A stretch of 64,000 nt of DNA from Pipra filicauda (GCF_003945595.2 NW_024104303.1:792736-856735), one strand, 5' to 3'; positions 1-13,777 are shown, counted from the first letter of the stretch. Program-made: numbers and translations. Notes: generated by a model not told the origin, from the letters alone.

Positions 1-64
1 TGCAGAGCACCTCGGTAGATATTCACCGAAGTCTGGCCTTTCTCTTAAGATATACACACAACTG

Positions 65-940
65 CACAGAGAATATACCAAGTTTGAAGGGACCCATGAG
101 GATCATCAAGTCCTTAGCCTTGCACAGGACCATCTCTAAGAGTCACACCATGTGCCTAAGAGTATGCTTCTTGATCTCTGTCAGGTTTGGTGCTCTGACC
201 ACTTCCCTGGGAAACCTGTTCCAGTAAACAACCATGCTCTGGGCAAAGAACCTCTTTCTAACATCCAACCTCTCCTGACACAACTTCAGGCCATTCCCTG
301 GGGTTCTGTCACTGGTCACCACAGAGAAGAGATCAGTATCTGTCCCTCCTCTTGCCCTTATGAGGAGGTTGTAACTGCCATGAGGTCTCCTCTCAGTGTC
401 CTCTTCTCAAGGCTGAACACACCAGGTGGCATCAGCTGCTCCTCATAAGACTTCCCCTCAAGGTCCTTCACCATCTTTGTTACCCTCCTTTAGACACCCT
501 CTAATAGCTTAATATCTTTCTTCTATTGTGGCACCCCAAACTGCACACTATATTCAAGGTGAGGCTGCCCCAGTGCAGAGCAGAGCGGGACAATCCCCTT
601 CCTCGACCGGCTGGTGATGCTTTGTCTGATGCCCCCCAGGACAGGGTTGTCCCTCCTGGCTGCCAGGGCACTGCTGACTCACATTCAACTGGCCATTGAC
701 CAGGACTCCCAGGTCCCTTTCCTGGCACTGCTTTCCAGCATCTCATTCCCCAGTCTGCATGTATATCCAGGGTTATCCCATCCCATGTGCAGAATCCAGC
801 ACCTTCCCCTTCTTGAAATTCCTATTGCTGGTAGTGGTTGAGTCTTCTAATTTTTCGAGGTGTCTCTGCAGGGCCTCCCTGCCTTTGACAGAGCCAGCTG
901 CTCAACCAAATTTTGTGTCATCTGAAAGACTCAGTGTTAA
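65..940 (-). mobile_element. CR1 LINE fragment, antisense, 5'-truncated
   Basis: Non-LTR retrotransposon of the CR1 family, lying on the minus strand with its 3' end at the left. The left edge shows the complement of the CR1 3' end (gaagggaccc, then gaggatcatcaagtcc). The body carries the usual antisense CR1 landmarks: a 'ccctgggaaacctgttcc' block near 207, 'caaggtgaggctgcccc' near 556, 'ggccattgaccaggactccc' near 690 and 'gtgtcatctg' near 915. These correspond to the end of ORF2 and the 3' UTR. It stops around 940 where similarity fades, as expected for a 5'-truncated copy. Stops and indels are frequent in the ORF2-derived frame, so it is dead. Open frames of 60-98 codons inside it are by-products of the repeat. 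The edges are approximate by about 20 bases. Confidence 0.85.
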
Positions 941-945
941 GAAAA

Positions 946-3900
946 AGTCGTGTCTCTAATCAGCAGCAGTAAATGAGCATTTTAAATGTTCTATCACTCA
1001 CTTTTCAAAAACAGCATTATAGCTTCAGTTTTCCCCCTTTGAACCTGTATAATATGTGACTGATCACACCAGATGCTAATTCTTTTTCAAGTATTCAGGT
1101 GAGTTCTGTGCCTGATATTCAGATTGCTTTATGAAGATTCCAGGTAGTCCTTTATAAAAGGAAGAAGAGCTTAATCATAGCGTGATTCTCAACCAGTGGT
1201 AAGTTCTTTTTGATCCTGTAATCCTTTATGTGTTGAACTGGAATTTTAGAATAACCCACATTTAACAAACTAAGAGTACTGAGCAGGAGATCCTATAGAG
1301 GACATTATAAAAAGAAAAGATAAGATAGCCTCATATGACCTAAGAATATCTATAGAACTAAATATTTTCTGCCTTTGCCAAAGGAAAATAGTACACAGTA
1401 CATCTGATAGACAGCAACATTACTGTTATTTATGTTTGCTGTTACATTTGGAGTCATGTGTCCATTGTGCCCAAACTTCTGTCTATACTCACACCAAGAG
1501 GATGGCCCATCTCCTAGGTAACTTTCAGACTAGGTAGGAAGCCAGGAGCCAGAGAGACATATTCCCTGACTTCTAGTTTCCAAGGTAACATTGCTGTATC
1601 ATCAGCATAGTAGGCAGTTGCCAGTTTGATAGTCTAATTGTTGTCAGCTATTATTGTACTGATATTATTATTAAAATGAGATTTCATTCCCATTTCCTGA
1701 AGAACACATGAAAAATCTGTTATTTATTTTCTTAAGAACTGGGAAAATGGCCTTTGCATAGTATCAGTAAAGCAAATGCAGTGATACAAATGATTTATTG
1801 TAATGAAGCAGGTTATTGGATTACCAGGTCTATACTGATCTTACAAAAAAAGTTAGAAAGTATTACTTAAAAATCACTGCTCCCCTACATGTTATATTCA
1901 ATTTAGTCACTAGGACACAGTCTTCAAGTCCACATCAGGATGTCAACTTGTCCATAAGTCAAACACACTCGAAACTGGCAGTTTGTGTTGTTTTCAAAAT
2001 GTCATCAGTGTGATCTGTTTCACAAAGCACATATTCATGGAGCTTTGAAGTCAGCATTAGTGATTATTTCTGTGTGTATCAGGTTTGAATCCGAAAGAAA
2101 GGAATATGGGTCTTATAAGGACCAAAAGTTTGAAGTTGCAGAATATCTGTTTTGAACAACCATGACTTAGTCTTCAGAGTGTTTGGATGTGTTAAGAGCT
2201 TGTTCAATGGAGGTACAAAAATGCCTTAACAAAAGTAGCTAGTGAATAACGAATTATATTGTAAATATTGTTCATATTTGGTATGGGATCAGAATACTGG
2301 AGGAAAAAAAGGACTGGGGACTTTATTAAATCCAAGATGAGAAGCTGTACCTCATTCACTCCCTTCAGCAAGACAGTGAATAAAGAGTATTTTCTCTGTC
2401 AGTCTCTCCACAGTGAAATTTCCAAATATCTCCAGGTTGCTAATTCTGTATCAGATGATTCTGGATAGCATCCACTGCCTGCCCTTCACCTGGAAGGGGA
2501 AGCTTCCAGACAAATGTTGCAACCAGCAAGGAAGCTGGGGAAGATGTAACAAATAACTGAAGTGGAAGTAAGTGGATTAACACAGGAGATGGTAGGTGCT
2601 ACCAATGCTGTCATGCAAAGTGTCCTAGAATAGGTCTGTTCATAAGATCAATTAAGACAATCATGAAGGGTGTGTACAATATAATTACTAAATCCTTATT
2701 ACTCATGAGAACAGGCTCACAAGTAAATATGATGTCCAGCCTGGAGAGTTTTTATAAAGTTAGTACGAAAGCAGCTTCAGCATACTCTCACTTGCAAATC
2801 TAAGAAAAAGGATCATTGCACCGAGTGCCAAAAACTTTGCAATGTCTTTGATAGGGTCAAAATTGGATTGAAATCTCAGTCAAAAACCCAGAAAAGTATC
2901 TCTGAAGTCCTTTGGTAGGAACAGTGTTATTTGAATGGCAAAATGATATTAGAACCAATACTAAAACCACTCTGATTCCATCACAGATCTCTGTTAATAA
3001 TCATCCTTACTGGTTATGTGAATTGCTTTCCCTCTCTGAACACAACATAAAAGTGAACTCCCTCTAGGTCTAGTTAGAAAAACATTCTGAGTCTATGCAA
3101 TCCTCTGTAGCCATACAGAGTTTTATGTATAAAGGCTATTAAAGTGTTTAGCTTTCATGGAAGGTTTTCACAGCATTTACAACTGTGTGTTTTGTTCCTT
3201 TGGCCCTGTCTTAAATTTAAATGTCTTGCTTGAGATGTTAGATTAACTTCTGAAAATACAGTACAAACTCACCTACTTTCTACCTCAACCCCGATCTAGC
3301 AATTTTTTTGTAGAAGTGAGGTGATGTATCATCTTTGTTTTCCCTGCTTGCTGAGGAATAATGGCAGAAATGTTCTTCAAACGTAGACAAACTTGGTGTA
3401 GTAAAGAACACACCAGAATCTTAATGTAAACATAAGCGGTCTTGGAAATGTAAGTCCAAATGTTGAACTGTATACAGAGCATGATAAAGCAATAGTTGAA
3501 AGGATCCTGCCTGAGACCTACTGAACACATGCAACTTGACTGTACTTTATATATGCTATAGAAGTGTGTTTAGCTGTACACTGTGTAGTTATAGCTTTTT
3601 TCCCAATAAAATATTTTTTAAACTGGTAAAGCAGTAGATTACGTGGCTTTCAGGTCATTGTGAGTTTCTTTCAGTTCAGATGAACTACAATAAATGAACA
3701 GCATGATACAAAACTGCCTAAGACCTTCCTGAATGTCCTCTACCATTGTAAGGTTCTGTAGGGCATCATTGTTTTGCTAAGTTATCTAGGGTTTTATGTT
3801 TTGATGAAAATCTCTTCTTTGTGAAATCAGAAGACAATGACATATTGCTTTTTGGTCTTCTTCAGGAGAATTCTAACCCAAAGAGAAAAGTGTCACTATA

Positions 3901-6900
3901 GAAATTATGCGGTGCATTCCCTTTTTTTTTAGGTGAAGGTGTAAGAGAGTCTTTATGAAATGTTGAAACAAAACTGTCCATGAGGCCAATTCCAGATTGC
4001 GGATCATCTATAAAAAAGACTTTAATTTCTTCAGCATAAGTCTCCTTGTAACCAGTACAAGATTAAACATGTGATAGTTCACATCTTGAAGAGCAAGAAA
4101 AACTCTGAAATTCACATCACATTGTTAGTTTCAAACCCTTTTTTTTCTGGAAATATATTGAGTGCCCTTTCAAGCAGTTCCAAAAGTCATATTTTAAAAA
4201 GTTATTAGCTCAGTTTCTGTGTTTCAGAGCTTTGGTTTTGTTGGGAAGGAGGTAACAAATCTTCTCACTCTCTTTTGCTAATGCCAGGTGTGATATGAGG
4301 ACTGGGGCAGTTAAGACTGAACTACCACTTTCTACAGGCTCAGAAGATATCATGGCTATTCGGTCATGACAGGAAGAACACTGCATTTTCTTCTATGATG
4401 TATATGTCACTTCTCATTAATTCTGAGAAACCTGCTTTGTTAGAAACCAGGGTAAACAGAATCATGTATTGGATTAGCTTTCTGTTGTGAATAAATTTAT
4501 TTCCCAGCAAGTGTAAAACCAACCAAGGCCAAAATCCTTCAGAGCAGAAAATGTCACAGTGATTGCTAATATATTACTGGGCAGAGAAATGCCTAATAAA
4601 ACCCCTATTAGGATGTCATACCTGCTTACTGCTGAATTTTCCAGAAAGTTTATTTGATATGTCTAAATTAATTATCAAAGTGCTTTTGATAAGAAGCAGC
4701 TCACTGGGCCTGAATGCATCAGAACAGAATGACTAAATTGTGAGGATTCATGGGCCTCTGCTTTGAATAATTAACTTGACTCTTTGTAGAAAACACACTC
4801 TTTGGAAACTAATTTTCTCTTTGCACAAAGCAATTTGTCCTTGTGTTGCCTTTGGAAAGTAAACTGTTCAACTGTGAGGCTATTCTCATCTCCATTCTGT
4901 TCATCTCTGAACTTTCTTCCTTATTTTCCTCTCAGTACTTTGTTTATTTCTGCTCTTGTTCTGTGCTTGCTAAAAACCAAAATGTGAGATTGTATCATTT
5001 TCCTCCAAATAGAACAGGTGTATCCTTTCAGCACTGGCATTGTGGCACAGGGCTTTCTTTTTCTCCATTATGTTGATTATATTGAAAGAACAACTTTGCA
5101 CTGGATTGTTAACAGAAATAAAGCGTAGTTGCTATGCACAGGGAGTATGACTGACTTGGCAGGAAGGAACATCCCCTGGGTGAGATCCTGGCTGTATTCA
5201 AGTTAACATCAAACCCCCGCTGATTGCTGTGAGACTGGGATTGCATTGTTTGGATCACAGGTATGATTCTGTCCCTGGTGTGTCGCTGTTGCCAAGATTA
5301 TTACTGTTTACTGTGTGATAGGTTGGTGGAAGGGAATGGTTCCCAGTCTGCTCCCTAGTGAACTCTCATGTCCAAATGCCTGAAGTCACCATTTGCATTT
5401 GGCACTTTCAGCATATGAATTAAAGCATGGAGCCAAGCAATTTTTTCATTTTCTGTCTTCCCTTTTACAATTGAAGAATAATAACCCTGTCAATGACAAA
5501 CTGTGGTACCCTACTTCTGCATTAACAGGTCATTTAGGTCATTCTTTGGAGAAAGGAAGAGACCTGCACAGTGCCTTGGCCATTTGCAACCCCATTACCA
5601 GGGACTGTGAGATGTGACCTCCAGCTATAGAGCACTGGACAGGGCCTCTGGGCTCTGACCTATTGGCAACCTTAGACGAGGAATAGTCTGTGTTTTAAAG
5701 AGAGCTGACTGGTTCAAAAGAGGGAAAACAACAACAGTGTTTGCAGGTGAGGGTTCACGTCTTCCAGTCAAACAGTCATGCAACCCTTCAGGAAGAAATG
5801 CTAATGTGTTACAGCCTTTTGCTCAGACTGTTTTCTGAAATGGTAGAGTACTTCAGTATATTTTGAGATGTCTCTAGAGGCTAATTACCATAGTACTATT
5901 CCTCTGCTGCATTATATTGGAAAACACACTTTCCCTTAAGTCCTGATGAATACACTATGAATAGGAGCTATTCAGTCTCTGATGCTAACACCATGCCTCT
6001 AGGAAATGCTGGACGTGCTTGTCATTCCAAACGCTTCCTCACATCCCCGATCCCCTTGTATTCTGTGAAATTTAAAAAGTATCTGTCTTTGTCATCCTGG
6101 TAATGTTACTTTCAGGATAAGAAGCATGGACCTCCAAAGCCTTTCTTAAATCAAGCAATGCATATTTTCTGCTTTAACTTTGATTAAAAAGAGACAAAGG
6201 ACATATAAAGCTACCTTTACATGGTCTGTTCTAGACTGTACCCATAATTATCATGTTTTAAAATCTGTGCAATTGACATTAAACTATATGAAAAGACAGT
6301 ATTTACTACAGTGAAGGATAAAGTGGAGTGTGTATTGCCTAGATCAAAACTCCTACAGTAGATACAATTGGGTCCCTCAAATTTGGAAGCAGCCAGGGTG
6401 TACAAAAGCCCCCTACGTTGTAAGAAGAGACATACTCCTATTTAGATGCAGCTAAAGGAGCCTGCCAATGCAACATAAGCATCAGCCAGCACCCTCAGTG
6501 TGAGCTGGGAATTCGTCCACTGCTCAAAATGTATTCTCCCCAACTACATACTGCTACAGGGTATAAGAATTGCAGCCTGTCTCCTTTTCTTATGCTGCAT
6601 TTAGAAGTGCTGTTCATTGTTGATGTGGACAATGAAACTTAATAAATCATCTTCCTTTCACATCTCGAGGTTATTGCTTTAAAATATGTACTGAGCTGGG
6701 CTGGGTCTGACAATTTATAAGCTTAGTTCTGGATTACTCTTTAGTAAGGTTTACAAAATAATAAAAATATTTCTTTCTAGGGGGATAATGGGGAAATTTG
6801 CAAAGTGGTTGTGCTGCAAGTTATCTGTGAAAAACATTGTATGACCTTCAGGGACCATTACTAGAACAAGCAGAACCAGGGTCTTTTGACTTTTTTTGTG

Positions 6901-9069
6901 TTGATTTGGAAATCCCTTTTCTCATAATCAGGCTGTAGAAAATTAATGTATTGAGGGAAAATTTTTCTTGAAGAGCTCTGCTTCAGTTCCAGTGTTCTCC
7001 TTAGTCATAGATCAGTGGTGCTGGGAGGGTATACTAGAAGGAGATCCCTGTTGTGTTTACCCCAATATAAGTTTCTTTGTCTTCAGCTGCTGGTCAAAGT
7101 CCCAGCAAAAATACTAATCTGAACCGATTGCTGTCATGTTGTGCTATGGGATAATGGTGTGCCCCATGTCTGCTGTGCAGAATGCAAAATTTGAGAACAG
7201 TGTTCTGAATCAGAACAGAGCAATCACACGGAAAAATTCCACAGCGCTGAAGTAGCTAGGCATTTGTTTTTTGGTGGTGGTTTTATTAATCTCAATCAAT
7301 CAAAAGCTTCCTTTTCTGTGGAATGAACACATTATTATTTATGCATCATTACCTGAATATGAAATAAATATGAAAAAAATTAACTGAGGTTTTTCAACTC
7401 CACCATATAAAAAAACCTTATTCTAGAATTTTTCAAAGTTACATGTTTTCTATGTTGAATAGTAGTAGCTGAATATTTGTTGGAAGTTTTTTTCCCATTT
7501 AAGAAATATTTCACTGGAAATTTTTTATCCTGTTTTAATGGTGAATTTCTGAGAAAATATTTTATAGCAGAAGTAGTTCAAAAACCAAACCAAAACACAC
7601 TGAAATAAATTTTGGTTCTGACATTAGCTTTATTGTGGCTACCACATGGGAAAGCCATGTTTTTGTGGGACTACAGAAGTACAAATGGGATAAAATTGTC
7701 ATGTTTAGATATTATTTACTCAGGAATAAGTTATCATAAAATTGGTTTGTTTACATTGGAGGTATTTTTGTGCCTACTAGGAGCACTTTCTTAGTGTTTT
7801 TTAGAGGTAAATAAATTTAGATAAGTAAGCTTTTGGGTAGCTTGCTTAGTTAGTTCCTTATTTTCATTACAATCTTTAATATGGGCTTTTCAGCAGAGTG
7901 TGGTAAGTAGGGACAGTTTCAGAAATAAATGAACTTTACTAATTTCAGGGAGAAAAAGTTATTTGTTGTTTGGTTGTTTGGTTGGGTTTTTTTAACTCTT
8001 GATCTAACTCCAATGCATCGTTGCTCTCCTTTTCTTCTGGATAGGCCAAAAAGACTAATCTGAATAAAGTGGCAGAGAGACAGTGAGAGAATATTTTTAT
8101 TCAGTAAATGACTACTGACAGACATAAGGAGGAAATGCAGCAACTGTATTCTTTTGACTCTTAAAGGAGGAAAGTCATGCATGTCTCCTACAGGACTTGC
8201 AGGGCCCTTCGCCCTCACTAGATATGTCCTGACCAGCAGGTGCCAGGTGTCTCTGAATCCCCTCCCCACCCCACAAGTGCTAGGGTTTAGGGGTACACAG
8301 TGGTACTGAACTATGATATTTGGTAGAATAAACCAGTCTCAAGCTTCTCTGGACAGAGCTCAATGAGTTCATCCTTCCTTTCCTCCCCTGTTGCCTGTGA
8401 ATTTAAGATGTTATGTGTCTTGTGGTTCTCCATCAGTGAAACCACATTGTTCTAAGTTAATTGTCAGTCACCACTTGGCCATGATTTGCTGAAACGTTGG
8501 TCTGGGCAGAAGATATCTCTTGCTTCACGTGTTTGAGGCATGGGAACAGCTTTTGCTCGGAGGCAGTAAGTGGAGAGACCCTGTGGCCTTCAGTAAGGCT
8601 GTCAGACTTGCCCGCAAGCCACAGGAGGATGGAATTGAATTTAGCCTTACAATCTCTAACTAAGCAAACTAGTCAGTAAATATTCAAAGAATATAGGCTC
8701 AGCTTCCCTGTCATCTACCTGTATTTGGGTGGATGACATGAAATAGAAGACCGTGTTGCAAAGGAGCTTTATGTGCTTGAAAGGATATTGTAGAGTTTAA
8801 ATGCTTATTTCCTGAGGACTGCTTCCCTATGATAAGATGGTAGTGGACAAACTTTTGTGAAGAGTTTTAACCTGAATGCATGACTAAGTATCCAATTGAC
8901 AATGAAATTGTTAATAACCTTTTATATTCCTGTGAATATAATTTCTTTATCTAAAATTCACAAATTTCCATACTTACAGACTTACCAGCCAATGATTTAC
9001 AGGAGATAAAAAAATAATAAAAGTAAAGGGGAAAAGATGTAATCGTGGGAGCTGATTGATTACAATGCC
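946..9069. other. Unique AT-rich DNA, no gene seen
   Basis: About 8 kb with no recognisable gene or repeat family. Open frames are all below about 120 codons, overlap on both strands and lack recognisable protein features. There are scattered A/T homopolymers of up to about 9 bases. A B-box-like string at 2082 has no accompanying A box or cloverleaf. The composition resembles intergenic or intronic bird DNA. Confidence 0.6.
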
Positions 9070-9084
9070 ATTCTCCCATTCAGG
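9070..9084 (+). repeat. Left copy of a 15-bp direct repeat
   Basis: The string attctcccattcagg occurs exactly here and again at 9323-9337. Two identical 15-mers this close are unlikely by chance, so this may be a target-site duplication around the 238 bases between them. Confidence 0.6.
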
Positions 9085-9322
9085 CTTTTACAGCAGGAGT
9101 AGAAATTATGAAGCAGAAGAATGGGGCAGGAGCAGTCCGTGGGCACTGTTGATAGAATGACTCTAGATGGGACATCATAACAATGCTCTCTCTAATTCTC
9201 TTTCTTTTATATGAAACCATATTCAGAAGTGAAGAGGGAAGACAAATGACACGACCCAAGTTTGGGTGGTGCTTTTCCACTTTTCTACTTTGTGCTGTTG
9301 GCTTATTTTGTATTTTTGTACT
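9085..9322. other. 238-bp block between 15-bp direct repeats, possible retroposed insertion
   Basis: The block lies exactly between the two copies of the 15-bp repeat. It starts cttttacagcagg and ends tatttttgtact. No poly(A), CR1 tail or tRNA-like head is evident, and I do not recognise the family. The right third is T-rich. If the repeats are a target-site duplication, the block is a short retroposed sequence of unknown origin. Alternatively the repeats arose by local duplication. Confidence 0.35.
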
Positions 9323-9337
9323 ATTCTCCCATTCAGG
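9323..9337 (+). repeat. Right copy of the 15-bp direct repeat
   Basis: Identical to 9070-9084. The flanking bases differ (gcc before and ctt after the left copy; act before and gat after the right copy), so the match ends sharply at 15 bases. Confidence 0.6.
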
Positions 9338-11099
9338 GATAACATGTAAAAATAATTTGTGCATGTTACAACAGGGAAGTTTGTTGCTCTTACAAGTGCG
9401 ACAGCTATTGCCAAAATTTGAGTTACTGTCATGGGCTTCAGTGAAACAGATCCAATATACAAAATTTTAGGAAATATGCCTAGTCTAGTTAAGTTAAGCA
9501 TATGTGACTGGAAGAGGAATTACTGAAATTCCCCTTTAATAATCAAGGAAAAGAAGAATTAAAAGAGACAATTTTGAATATACTTAGCAAAAATATAAAG
9601 AATAAAGAAATTACTTGAGAGATAGAATGCATTTGTTACCAACTGGGAATTACACCTTTGCTATACATGAAAAAATAAGGATGTTTTGGGAGATTACTTA
9701 TGGCACTTAGGTCTGTAAATAAAGCTTGATTTTTGCCTGTTTTACAACATCAACTATAGCAATATACACAAGAACAATTTCAGAATTCTACTATGGTATC
9801 TTATTTTGGGTGCATTTTTGAATTTTCTTTGTGCAGTTAGGATTGAGTGATTATTCAAATGAGAAGATCTGAGTGAATAAATCTTTACATGACTTGAACA
9901 TAGAAAATGACCTAGAAATTACCAACTGAAGTTTCCTGGTAAATCACGAAGAAGAAAAAATGTCATGAAATTGAGATCATTGCATGTTTGGCAAGTTTTT
10001 TACTGGTTCCAGTGGAAAAAAATTATCCTGGGTTTTGTTAGTTCATTTGTTTTTATTTATTATTTTGGGGTTTTTTTCTTCTGCTGCTTCCCTCTATCTA
10101 CAATGGCTTGTTTTCATTGTGTGTCTTGTGGGTTTGTTTTTTTGTCTATTTAAAACATAAAATATTTTTCTTAAATTGAACTTTTCTGGAACAGACTTCT
10201 GATTCACAAAAAGCAGTTCCGTGCCAGTATAAGAAAAACCCAGTGTTTAACGTATTTTGTCCGACTCCAGTGGCAGTATGGCTCTGGGACTTTTCCACTG
10301 CGACAACGCCCAGCTGAGTATGTTGCTTCCAAGTAGATGCTGTGAGTTTCTTCTGTATTTCCATCTGCCTGAATTATTCCTAAAATATTGGCTTTGTACT
10401 CCAAACATAAAAGCAGTGACATCTACTGTTTCTCCTGTGTATGTTAATTTCTGCCAGTTCCAACAAGTTGTGAATTGTTCTATCAAGATAATGACACAGG
10501 CAGCTCAGAAGATGTTTCTATCTTTTGAAGGATAAGGGCTTTGCAGGTGGTCATTGTTTCTGACAAAACCCAGAGTTCCATGAGCTTTGCACAGTTACTG
10601 GTTTTGCTGCAGATACCTTTAAATGCCTCCAGACTGCAAGCACTTCCAGACTTTTTAGCATTCTGTCCCTATACACCAGAATAAATACACGTAATCTAGT
10701 GTGCCACATGCATCCTGGGCTGTCTCATCAGAGGAAAGATGGATTTGTATTCAGGAAACTGTGAAGGAAGCTTATAGATGTGCTTCTAGGTTGTAAGAGC
10801 TTTTGCTTTGAAGAGAAATTATAAAAAGGATATTTCTTTTTTCTGACTTAAAAGGGCAGCACTTTCCAGTAGCCTCAGCAGTGCTTGAATATTGCTGTGG
10901 TCTGGAAAAAGTTGATAAAAGGAGGCTAGAAAACAGAGAGTGACATAATTTAAGAAGCTGGCAATAGATACAGATTCAACAAGAGATGGTTCACGTACTG
11001 CAGCTATTGAACGGCAAGTGAGCCATCCAAACAAATCAGGTTAGGCAAACACCTGAAAGTCTTCAGTTCCGTTATAGCAGTGTGTCTCTCTATGTGGAG
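9338..11099. other. Unique DNA, no gene seen
   Basis: No gene or named repeat is supported. A short CpG-containing patch occurs near 10257-10330. The overlapping frames around 10146-10535 on both strands are short, share the same bases and show no domain, so I treat them as chance. Confidence 0.55.
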
Positions 11100-11735
11100 A
11101 GTCAGAGAAGGGAGGAGTGAGAACATGTGAGAGGAACAGCTCTGCAGACACCAAGGCTGGTGGAGAAGAAGGGGTAAGAGGTGCTCCAAGCACTGGAGCA
11201 GAGATTCCCCTACAGCCTGTGGTGAAGACCATGGTGAAGCAGATTGTTCCCCTGCAGCCCATGGAGATCCATGGTACAGCTGATATCCACCTGCAGCCTC
11301 TGGAGGACCTCATGCTGGACCAGGTGGGTGCCTAAAGGAGGCTGTGACCCCATTGGAAGCCCTCACTGGATTTGTGACTCCACAGGGGACCCAGGCTGGA
11401 GCAGAACTACACTCTGTGGGAGGGACCCCACTCTGAAGCAAGGGAAGAGTGTGAGGAGGAATGAAGTTCAGCCCATGAAAAAGGGATGGGTGGTGGGGAA
11501 GGTGTTTTCAAGATTTGGTTTTATTTCTCATTACCCTGCTCTGATTTAATTGGGAACAAATTCATTTCCCTGAGTCAAGCCTGTTTTGCCTATGATGGTA
11601 ACTGGTGAGTGATCTTCCTGTCCTTATTTTGACCCACAAAGTTTTCATAACTTACCTCACCTGTCTGGCTGAGGAGAGCAGCGATAGAGTAGCTTTGGTG
11701 GGCACCTGGTGTCCAGCTAGGGTCAACCCACTACA
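11100..11735 (+). mobile_element. Endogenous retrovirus LTR fragment, sense, 3' end intact
   Basis: Matches the pattern of a common bird LTR. It has a purine-rich part with repeated 'ctgcagcc' blocks and 'gaagaccatggtgaag' (around 11200-11310). This is followed by 'ttttatttctcattaccctgc' at about 11518, 'tggtgagtgatcttcc' at 11603, and an end of 'gggcacctggtgtccagc', 'gggtcaaccca' and ctaca at 11735. The left edge is not clear, so I take it as a 5'-truncated or strongly diverged LTR. No gag, pol or env sequence follows in this orientation, so it is a solo LTR or remnant. The same family appears reversed at 29110-29420. Confidence 0.75.
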
Positions 11736-13636
11736 ATCTTAAATCTTTTCAAAAGTTACAACTTGTAAAGAATTTATTGGCCACTTGATAGATAAACAGG
11801 GCTTCTTTCCTAAGCACCATAAATCTGTGATCTACAGAAGACATTGGTCCTCCATACTTCAGAGAATGCCTTTTCCCTGCAATGCTTGGCCATGGTTGCC
11901 ACCTGTGTGGGCAGCTGCCCCATCCCACATGGGACTGGGAGAGGGGAGTGTGCAGGTTCACAAGTCTTGTAGATTTTGACTGGCTCATCACCACAACTAA
12001 TAAGACACTTTAGAAATAATTTTCCATTACAGAAACATTTCCGGTACATTTCATTACAGTACATTTCCAGATATAACTCCAGTTAGACATGGTGTCTTCC
12101 TATTGAAACCTTAATACATGTTCTCTTTTCTGCACTCAACTCCTTAAAAGAACTTTGAGAAAATCATTTTGTCAGGGTTGATATTTTTTTCTTCAGATGA
12201 GCCTTGTTTTCAAAACAGTATAGAAATTACCATTAATATGGAAAGGCTGATATGTTTTACATTTGTTTACATAAATAAAATATTACTGAATAGGAAAGGT
12301 GTCATATCATCCCAGCTACTATGCTGGGGTTTTTTTAATGTCTCTCCCTAACAAAAAGTTAAATTCTCGTCTCTTTTCCTGACTTTTTCTTACTGAAGTA
12401 TATTGAACCAGTTGTAGTCTAGTGCCACAAATATTATAAATTTCAGGATTGTGGCTGGCCTAAATACACATCCTTACCTCCTGCCTTCTTTCTTTTTTTG
12501 TAGGAAGTTCTATCTTCTGTGATGCAAATGAATTTCTCCTTTAGAAGCAATGTTAATTCTATATTCCATAGATAACTCTTCTGTGTGCATGCCAGTGCAT
12601 GCACGAGTGATGAATTCAAGAGTCACCTTTCCTTTGCTTATGATTACTTTCCATTTATACTGGAAAGGGTATAGAAAATATTTCTAGATTAAAATACAGT
12701 TATTACCTTTTGATGTAACAGCACAGATTAAAACCACTTGAGTAAAGCTGAGTTGCAATAGACACAATTGGAAAAACTTCATCACTCTTGTGCTGTCTTT
12801 AAGGGTGTCATGATTAATGTCCCATTGCAGGATGATATATATGCTCATAGATTACTGTTTGAATTACTATGCCTTCTTTATGACTTATTGTTTTCCAGAG
12901 ATCTCTGAACACTTTTTTTTAAGGATCAGAGAAGAATTAAAGCCTTTTCTTTTTCTTCCCAGAAAGGTTTAAAAACTAAAAAGGAGTAGAATGGGGGGAG
13001 ACAGATGACTTATTCTGGCCTGAAATGAAGCACCTTAAATCAAATCAATCACTTGTCACTGAAGCTTACGAAGACTTGAACATATGATTACTGGAAAACA
13101 GATTCAAGGAAGAGCTAAAAGATGAAAAATTATTATGTTTAGTGCGTGTAGTTCTATGTCTGGACATAGGGACTATATGTTCACTAGTTTTGCTAGTGAT
13201 TTCAAATGCATCTTCTCATACAAAGAGGTCTATAGGGACACAAACAGAAGGAAAAAGAACCTGTATGCTGTAGGGTTTTTTTAATACTGTGACAGTGAAG
13301 TAGAGAAATACAGAAACAGTCCATGATGACTGGAGCCCACTTCCTTGGGGATGCAGGGCTCTCTTTTCCCGGAGCTGCTGTAGAACAAACCAGCTAGAAT
13401 AACCGCTCTTCTGGAGAAGAGGGAATTTTAGGAATTTTGAACTTTGGGGTTTGTAGGCTGCTTTAGTGACACAGCTAGAAATTCTGTCCTGTCAGGGACA
13501 GGAAGACTGACAGATGTTGTGTACTCTTACTTTGTCCTGTGGTCTTTTGCTTTTTTGAGTTTTATTCTTTTATTGCATGACATGTAATAGAAGAATATGG
13601 ACAACATGTGAAGCTGATGGCTTTAAGAAAAAAGTT
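11736..13636. other. Unique AT-rich DNA, no gene seen
   Basis: No gene is supported. It contains a small perfect hairpin at 12585-12604 and short T-runs. Frames here are short and featureless. Confidence 0.6.
12585..12604 (+). repeat. Small perfect hairpin of alternating purine-pyrimidine
   Basis: Arms gtgcatgc (12585-12592) and gcatgcac (12597-12604) are perfectly complementary around the 4-base loop cagt. The arms alternate purine and pyrimidine, a pattern that can favour Z-DNA. No function is implied. Confidence 0.5.
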
Positions 13637-13651
13637 ACAAATCCTGTAAAT
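13637..13651 (+). repeat. Left target-site duplication (15 bp)
   Basis: The string acaaatcctgtaaat is repeated exactly at 14380-14394. A duplication of this length around a block with very different base composition is the signature of target-primed reverse transcription by a LINE. Confidence 0.8.
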
Positions 13652-13715
13652 TCAAGCCTGCGCAATGGATTTTTTAGGTGAGATGCAGTATGCGTGGAAC
13701 TGAACCCACCCTTTA

Positions 13716-13777
13716 ATCCTGAGGTTCATCTGCCAGGGCCGAGCGAACTTGGACGGTGGCAGCGAGGTCCTCAGGAT
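13716..13777 (+). repeat. Hairpin 1 of the RTE-like 3' array
   Basis: Arms atcctgagg (13716-13724) and cctcaggat (13769-13777) are a perfect 9-bp inverted repeat. A nested stem ctgcca (13730-13735) and tggcag (13757-13762) lies inside it. This is the first of three successive stem-loops with different stem sequences. Confidence 0.6.

Noticed and set aside
152..959. Several open frames of 65-98 codons
   Set aside because: All lie inside the antisense CR1 and are shadows of the repeat.
2082..2092. ggtttgaatcc, similar to a tRNA B box
   Set aside because: No A box at the right distance and no cloverleaf pairing.
8280..8295. ctagggtttagggg, telomere-like
   Set aside because: Too short (under three units) to be an interstitial telomeric repeat.
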